From: Gammaproteobacteria bacterium
GTDB lineage: Bacteria; Pseudomonadota; Gammaproteobacteria; SZUA-229
Assembly: GCA_013138755.1 (NCBI GenBank)
Contig: WTCC01000138.1
Coordinates: forward strand, 1 to 11,014
Reading direction: 5' to 3'
DNA: 11,014 bases
The translations under genes and the position numbers were made by a program. The notes below the pieces were generated by a model. The model was given only the letters and a program-made list of their open reading frames with translations, made no database searches and was not told the origin of the DNA. Positions 6,599 to 11,014 of this stretch are shown here, one piece after another; the stretch's first letter is position 1, and every line of letters starts with the position of its first letter.

Positions 6599-7921
6599 TC
6601 AATTAGCCTGTTTTAATCCAGAGGCTTCAGCGTTCTTGCGATCGATAGATACCTGATTGCGACCATTCTCTTTAGAGAGGTAAACGGCTTTATCTGCCGC
6701 TTTATATAATTTATCGAAATCCTCGTCATATTGTTTGCTCAATGAGGCTATACCGATGCTCGCGGTCACTGTCAGGTCGCAGGGTTTTGTCTGTTCTATC
6801 AAAGCACGGACGTTCTCAGCTTTATCCATGGCATCTACTGTGTTGCAGTGCGGCAATAAGATTAGAAATTCTTCGCCGCCGATCCTGGCGACGATATCGC
6901 CCTGGCGGCAGATGCTCATCAATAATTTTCCAACCTCTTCCAGTACCACGTCACCAGTGGTGTGGCCGAACTCATCATTGATCTTTTTGAAGTGGTCAAG
7001 ATCAAGAATCATGATACTAAGTGGATGCTGGTAACGTATCGCATCCTTAAAATATTTCGGTGCGTATTCCGAGAGGCTATGACGGTTGTGGCATGTCGTT
7101 AACTGGTCGGTCATGGCGATGTTAAATAATGCACGTTGTTGTTTTCGCACTTTATCTGCAAGGTGTTTGTTGGTGATCAGATTATTAACTCGCACCGCAA
7201 GTTCTTCTTCGATGGGCGGTTTTGTGACGTAATCATTTATGCCTGCGTGTAACAGATTAATTCTTAGTTGTGTATCGCTATTTCCGGTCATCGCTAAAAT
7301 AGGTGTTTTCGACGTGTGCGAGTTATGCGCACGGATCATACGTACTAACGATAAACCATCCATTGTGCCCTTTAGCATAACGTCGGTGATGACGAGATCA
7401 TAATCAAATTCGGTAAACGCATGAAAAGCTTCTTCTGCAGTTGAGTAATGTGTGACCTCGAGATTAAGTTTTTTCAGGTAGTTTGTTACTATGTGGGAAA
7501 CGGATACACTATCTTCCACGTAAAGAACTCTACCGCCCTGAATATTAAAAGTTTGTTCACCCTGTATATAGTAACGAATACTGGATTTCAGGTAGATGAG
7601 ATTGGTTTTTGGAAAAATGTCTTTGATGCCAGCAGAGCGGGCATTTTTTAACAGTGTTTCGTTAGGTTCGGAGGTGAGCAGGATAATGGGGGTATCCAGC
7701 TTGAATTTTTTACAGTGTTTGATGAAATCTGTGTCACTTTTGTCAAAGATATGCTGCGAAGCAATAATTAAATCATATTTAGTTTCTTCTGTAGTGTTGA
7801 CTAATAAATTGAGACCCTCTTCACCGTTGCGAACACAGCTCACTGAGCAGTCTAGCTCGATTAGCAGATCCCGCAATATTTTTTGAAACAAACGTCCATT
7901 TTCTAAAATAAGCACTTTCAT
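6599..7921 (-). CDS. REC-REC-GGDEF response regulator (probable diguanylate cyclase)
   Basis: This is a soluble response regulator predicted to make cyclic di-GMP from two GTP. The 440 residues divide into receiver 1 (about 1-120), receiver 2 (about 130-250), a short helical linker and a GGDEF domain (about 268-426). The active-site loop is RIGGEEF (346-352), a functional variant. D307 in LDLDHFKKIND is a metal ligand, and RQGD (339-342) five residues upstream of GGEEF is an inhibitory I-site for product feedback. Receiver 2 keeps E136/D137, phosphoacceptor D180, T212 and K234. Receiver 1 has E7-N8 and, where the phosphoacceptor belongs in YDLIIASQHI, a serine (S55); its K105 is kept. The architecture is like Caulobacter PleD, but there the first receiver is the phosphorylated one. 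No sensor kinase is adjacent. It lies between metG (130 bases upstream) and rnfA (115 bases downstream) on the same strand. Confidence 0.92.
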   Translation of the reverse strand: MKVLILENGRLFQKILRDLLIELDCSVSCVRNGEEGLNLLVNTTEETKYDLIIASQHIFDKSDTDFIKHCKKFKLDTPIILLTSEPNETLLKNARSAGIKDIFPKTNLIYLKSSIRYYIQGEQTFNIQGGRVLYVEDSVSVSHIVTNYLKKLNLEVTHYSTAEEAFHAFTEFDYDLVITDVMLKGTMDGLSLVRMIRAHNSHTSKTPILAMTGNSDTQLRINLLHAGINDYVTKPPIEEELAVRVNNLITNKHLADKVRKQQRALFNIAMTDQLTTCHNRHSLSEYAPKYFKDAIRYQHPLSIMILDLDHFKKINDEFGHTTGDVVLEEVGKLLMSICRQGDIVARIGGEEFLILLPHCNTVDAMDKAENVRALIEQTKPCDLTVTASIGIASLSKQYDEDFDKLYKAADKAVYLSKENGRNQVSIDRKNAEASGLKQAN

Positions 7922-7964
7922 ATGTGATTAGTATAATAAATCTTTCATTAAAAGCTGAGTAAAG

Positions 7965-7986
7965 GTGACTAAATGCCATTTGTCAC
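7965..7986. promoter_or_regulatory. Quasi-palindrome upstream of the diguanylate cyclase gene
   Basis: GTGAC-T-AAATG, a central C, then CATTT-GTCAC form a nearly perfect inverted repeat with one unpaired base, 44-65 bases upstream of the GGDEF gene ATG. The size and symmetry suit a dimeric regulator site, but no regulator can be named and it could be chance. The rest of the gap between metG and this gene (7922-8051) shows no clear terminator for metG and no strong promoter. Confidence 0.25.
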
Positions 7987-8051
7987 AGATATACGGTTGT
8001 TTTATGGGGTTTTATTATTAATCGCAGTTTTCCGGTTACCGCTTGAAGTGC

Positions 8052-10088
8052 TTATTTTACCTTCATACCTGCCACCGCGCCGGCATCAGGGTTGAGGATA
8101 TATAATTCATCACCGCCCGGGCCGGCTGCCAGTACCATGCCTTCTGACAGTCCAAAGCGCATTTTACGCGGGGCTAGATTAGCCACCATGACGGTCAATT
8201 TTCCTTCTAAATCTTCTGGTTTGTAGGCCGACTTGATACCGGCAAAAACGTTACGGGTGTCGCCTCCTAAATCCAGCGTTAGCTGCAATAGTTTATCAGC
8301 GCCATCGACGTGCTCGGCTTTAACAATTTTGGCAATACGTAGATCGACTTTGGCAAAATCATCAAAACTTATTTCGTTGGCAATCGGGTCGTCAACCAGT
8401 GGTCCACTCGCAGTTATTTCTTCAGTCGGCATATTTTCGGTGGACGCTTCAGTGATGGCATCTATCTGTTCTTTTTCGATACGCGTGAGTAACGGTTTGA
8501 ATTTATTGATGCCGTGGGAAAGTAAGGGCTTTGCGATAGTTGACCATTTTAGTTCTGTATTCAAGAAGGTTTCAGATTTTTCTGCAGTGGCCGGTAAGAT
8601 CGGTTTCAGGTAGGTCATGAGCAGGCGGAACATATTAAGCCCTTGTGTGCAGATTTTTTGCACATCATCTTCTTTGCCTTCTTCTTTGATCAGCACCCAG
8701 GGTTTATTGTCATCGATGTAAACATTGGCTTTATCCGCTTGTGCCATGATCTCGCGTACCGCTTTATTGTATTCGCGGTTTTCAAAATGACTGGCGATCT
8801 GTTCCCCAGCGGCAACGATGTCGTTGTATAGATCAAGATCAGGCAATTCTGCAGATAATTGCTTGTCAAATTTCTTGGTGATGAAGCCGGCACAACGACT
8901 GGCAATATTGACGACTTTTCCAACCAGATCAGAATTGACTCTCTGCATGAAGTCTTCCAGGTTTAAATCGATATCGTCTACACCAGATGATAGTTTGGCG
9001 GTGTAGTAATAACGCAGATATTCAGGGTTTAGATGCTCGAGGTAAGTGCGAGCCTTGATAAAGGTGCCGCGTGATTTCGACATCTTTTGTCCATTGACGG
9101 TTAAGAAACCATGGCAGAAAACGGCACTGGGTTTCCGGTAACCGGCACCGTCTAAAACGGCAGGCCAGAACAGAGTGTGGAAGCGGGCGATGTCTTTGCC
9201 GATGAAATGATATAACTCATTTTTACTGTCAGCCGCCCAGTAATCATCAAAATTGATGCCCTTTTTATCGCACAGATTTTTGAAACTTGCCATGTAACCC
9301 ATCGGCGCGTCCATCCACACGTAGAAGTATTTGCCCGGAGCGTCAGGAATTTCAAAACCCCAATAAGGCGCATTACGTGAGATGTCCCAATCTTTTAAAC
9401 CTTCTTCAAACCATTCATCCAGTTTGTTAGCAACTTCTGATTGTACGTGACCTTCTTTTAACCACTGCTGCAACATTTCAGAGAAGTCGCTGAGTTTGAA
9501 AAAGTACTGTTCAGAATCTTTTTCGATGGGTGTTGCACCACTAACAGCTGAAATTGGATTTTTTAATTCTGTCGGGTCATAGGTTGCACCACACACTTCA
9601 CAGTTGTCACCGTATTGATCGTCTGCACCACACTTAGGGCAGGTGCCTTTGATAAAGCGATCAGGTAAAAACATCTCAGCTTCCGGATCGTAAGCCTGCT
9701 TGATGGTCTGTGTTTTTATATGACCTTCATCGCGCAATTTTAGATAGATGCTGGAAGCGAATTCTTTGTTTTCATCCGAATGCGTGGTGTAGTAATTATC
9801 AAAATCGATTAAAAAATCAGCGAAGTCAGTTTCATGTTCCTTTTGTGTGGCAGCAATCAATTCTTCAGGTGTAATGCCATCCTGGCGTGCGCGTAACATG
9901 ATGGGTGTGCCGTGGGCGTCATCAGCACAAACGTAATAGCAGGTGTTGTCACGTAAACGTTGGAAACGAGCCCAGATGTCAGTCTGTATGTATTCAACTA
10001 GGTGTCCAAGATGAATCGGGCCGTTGGCATAGGGTAGCGCGCTGGTGACCAGGATATTTCGTTTCGAATTTGGCTGTTCGTCTGTCAT
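8052..10088 (-). CDS. metG: Methionyl-tRNA synthetase
   Basis: This cytoplasmic enzyme activates methionine with ATP and charges tRNA-Met, including initiator tRNA. The 678 residues match E. coli MetG (677 aa) along the full length. The class I signatures are HLGH at 26-29, within [11 protein letters not shown], and KMSKS at 335-339. A zinc-binding insertion has C150, C153, C163 and C166. The C-terminal part (about 575-678) is an OB-fold tRNA-binding, dimerisation domain ([14 protein letters not shown]). A variable linker lies at about 545-570. The ATG at 10088 is the natural start by alignment, and no strong Shine-Dalgarno sequence is visible before it. The gene diverges from apbC across a 301-base control region, and the metG/mrp divergent pair is also found in E. 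coli. Confidence 0.98.
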   Translation of the reverse strand: MTDEQPNSKRNILVTSALPYANGPIHLGHLVEYIQTDIWARFQRLRDNTCYYVCADDAHGTPIMLRARQDGITPEELIAATQKEHETDFADFLIDFDNYYTTHSDENKEFASSIYLKLRDEGHIKTQTIKQAYDPEAEMFLPDRFIKGTCPKCGADDQYGDNCEVCGATYDPTELKNPISAVSGATPIEKDSEQYFFKLSDFSEMLQQWLKEGHVQSEVANKLDEWFEEGLKDWDISRNAPYWGFEIPDAPGKYFYVWMDAPMGYMASFKNLCDKKGINFDDYWAADSKNELYHFIGKDIARFHTLFWPAVLDGAGYRKPSAVFCHGFLTVNGQKMSKSRGTFIKARTYLEHLNPEYLRYYYTAKLSSGVDDIDLNLEDFMQRVNSDLVGKVVNIASRCAGFITKKFDKQLSAELPDLDLYNDIVAAGEQIASHFENREYNKAVREIMAQADKANVYIDDNKPWVLIKEEGKEDDVQKICTQGLNMFRLLMTYLKPILPATAEKSETFLNTELKWSTIAKPLLSHGINKFKPLLTRIEKEQIDAITEASTENMPTEEITASGPLVDDPIANEISFDDFAKVDLRIAKIVKAEHVDGADKLLQLTLDLGGDTRNVFAGIKSAYKPEDLEGKLTVMVANLAPRKMRFGLSEGMVLAAGPGGDELYILNPDAGAVAGMKVK

Positions 10089-10156
10089 CTTGTTTGGTGT
10101 TAATTACTACGTTGTGCAAAGGGCGCACAATTTAGCATTTTGGCAGGTTTAATGCA

Positions 10157-10207
10157 CTAAAAAGCCCGAATGCGGCTCTCGGCAGAGGATAATTCTGACT
10201 CGGGCTT
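10157..10207 (-). terminator. Intrinsic-terminator-like hairpin in the metG leader or ending a small RNA
   Basis: On the minus strand AAGCCCGA (10207-10200) pairs with TCGGGCTT (10169-10162), and the stem runs into a U-run (five U in total, 10163-10159). The enclosed 30 bases include a small CUCU/AGAG hairpin. On the plus strand no T-run follows, so it acts only toward metG, whose ATG lies about 70 bases downstream. It therefore either ends a short RNA starting in 10210-10389 or attenuates metG transcription. A weaker alternative pairing of 10224-10230 with 10205-10196 would use part of the same arm. Confidence 0.5.
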
Positions 10208-10379
10208 GAAAACAGTGTTATTTGCCCTCATTAAGCGGTGACTATCTATTTAGGGTTAGCTTGCCTCCCCTGAAAAGTTAAGGTTAAACAGAGGTTTGTT
10301 GCTGTAGAATATGCCCTCACAATTAGAATTAGTGTTCGGTTTGTTCATCAAATAGACAGGCCGATTTACAATCCGATGC

Positions 10380-10383
10380 GGAG
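10380..10383 (+). promoter_or_regulatory. Shine-Dalgarno sequence of apbC
   Basis: GGAG lies 6 bases before the ATG at 10390. It is one of the few clear ribosome binding sites in this window and supports that start. Confidence 0.6.
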
Positions 10384-10389
10384 TTCGCC

Positions 10390-11014
10390 ATGAGCGTTAC
10401 AAAAGAACAAGTTGAATCAGCCCTTAAACAATACATAGACCCTTACCTTGAAAAAGATCCTGTCACGGCAGGTGTGGTTAAAGATATCACCATCGAAGGT
10501 GGTGATGTGAAAGTTAAAATCGTTCTTGGTTATCCGGCATTTGGTTTTGTAGATAAATTATCGGCTGATTTAAAAGCGATCATCGAAAAAGTCGATGGCG
10601 TGTCTTCAGCAGAAGTTGATGCGACATGGGAAATTGGCAGTCACACCGTGCAAGGTGGTATGAACCCACTGGAAGGCATTAAAAATGTTATTGCTGTTGC
10701 TTCTGGTAAAGGCGGTGTCGGTAAATCAACCACTTCAGTGAATCTTGCGTTAGCGCTTCAGATGGAAGGCGCACGTGTTGGTATTCTGGATGCTGATATC
10801 TATGGTCCAAGTATTCCTCGTATGTTAGGTATCGAAGGAAAACCTGATTCATCTGATGGCAAGTCTCTAGAGCCAATGGGCGGACATGGTCTGCAGGCGA
10901 TGTCGATGGGTTTCATGATCGATGATGAAACACCGATGATCTGGCGTGGTCCGATGGTTACTCAAGCGTTAGAGCAATTATTACGTGACACCCGTTGGAA
11001 ATCATTAGACTATC
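10390..11014 (+). CDS. apbC: Iron-sulfur cluster carrier protein ApbC/Mrp (5' part, cut by window end)
   Basis: ApbC/Mrp is a cytoplasmic P-loop ATPase of the MinD/Mrp family that binds and transfers [4Fe-4S] clusters to target proteins. The 208 codons visible are open to the window edge; the E. coli protein has 369 residues, so roughly 160 are missing. Residues about 3-75 form the MIP18/DUF59 domain (VESALKQYIDPYL). The deviant Walker A motif GKGGVGKS lies at 106-113, with signature lysine K107 and K112. The switch/Walker A' segment DADIYGPSIPRML is at 134-146, and the WRGPM segment at 185-189 is a family hallmark. The cluster-binding CxxC expected later in the protein is beyond the edge. 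The start is supported by GGAG 6 bases upstream and by family length. It diverges from metG. Confidence 0.96.
   Translation, partial: MSVTKEQVESALKQYIDPYLEKDPVTAGVVKDITIEGGDVKVKIVLGYPAFGFVDKLSADLKAIIEKVDGVSSAEVDATWEIGSHTVQGGMNPLEGIKNVIAVASGKGGVGKSTTSVNLALALQMEGARVGILDADIYGPSIPRMLGIEGKPDSSDGKSLEPMGGHGLQAMSMGFMIDDETPMIWRGPMVTQALEQLLRDTRWKSLDY

Larger units (their letters stand above)
10089..10389. promoter_or_regulatory. Divergent metG/apbC control region
   Basis: This 301-base gap must hold the promoters of both genes. It contains a terminator-like hairpin on the minus strand (10159-10207) and a 6-bp hairpin TTGTGC/GCACAA (10112-10117 with 10125-10130) inside the metG leader. It also has a repeated TGCCCTCA at 10223-10230 and 10312-10319. 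For apbC, possible -10 boxes on the plus strand are TAGAAT (10305-10310) and TACAAT (10367-10372), the latter with a poor -35 TTCATC 17 bases upstream. Neither is convincing. I see no convincing protein gene or tRNA in it. Confidence 0.5.

Noticed and set aside
7922..8051. Search for an intrinsic terminator after metG
   Set aside because: The minus strand past the metG stop has no GC-rich stem followed by a U-run; the CGGT/ACCG near 8032-8042 leaves no room for a loop.
10157..10231. A 24-codon minus-strand mini-frame running through the terminator-like hairpin, as a possible leader peptide
   Set aside because: There is no Shine-Dalgarno sequence and no run of methionine codons. The frame ends in the U-tract only because UAG happens to occur there.
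1..11014. CRISPR array, tRNA or rRNA gene, transposase, toxin-antitoxin or defence system
   Set aside because: No regularly spaced direct repeats, no RNA gene signatures that I recognise and no such proteins are present. All substantial reading frames are accounted for by housekeeping or signalling genes.

Overview
This 11,014-base window is ordinary gammaproteobacterial core-genome sequence with one repeat-rich edge. The protein genes closely resemble Escherichia coli genes in sequence and length. The rnfABCDGE-nth order and the divergent metG/apbC (mrp) pair are both familiar gammaproteobacterial arrangements. The DNA is moderately AT-rich and there is no host or mobile-element marker, so the genus cannot be named.

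Layout from left to right. Bases 1-613 contain no believable protein gene. They hold two diverged copies of a roughly 200-base, multi-hairpin intergenic repeat in opposite orientation, separated by an AT-rich, TTTC-rich spacer. A hairpin terminator candidate overlaps the nth stop codon. Bases 614-6483, minus strand, carry a complete operon transcribed right to left: rnfA, rnfB, rnfC, rnfD, rnfG, rnfE and nth. The six Rnf (Rsx) subunits form a membrane complex that moves electrons between NAD(H) and ferredoxin or flavodoxin and couples this to an ion gradient; in E. coli the complex keeps SoxR reduced. All expected cofactor positions are present: Fe-S cysteines in RnfB, RnfC, RnfA and RnfE, and flavin-attachment threonines in RnfD and RnfG. 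nth encodes the Fe-S DNA-repair enzyme endonuclease III.

Bases 6599-7921, minus strand, encode a REC-REC-GGDEF diguanylate cyclase that looks catalytically competent. Its first receiver has lost the phosphoacceptor aspartate and its second has kept it. Bases 8052-10088, minus strand, encode a full-length methionyl-tRNA synthetase. Bases 10089-10389 form the divergent control region between metG and apbC. It contains an intrinsic-terminator-like hairpin pointing toward metG, with a possible competing fold. From 10390 the plus strand carries the first 208 codons of apbC/mrp, a P-loop Fe-S cluster carrier, cut by the window edge.

Several products (Rnf, Nth, ApbC) use or make Fe-S clusters, but this neighbourhood is conserved housekeeping and not a new system. 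The most unusual material is the inverted pair of structured repeats at the left edge, where at least two stems are kept by paired substitutions. Next come the metG leader hairpin and the swapped receiver arrangement of the diguanylate cyclase.
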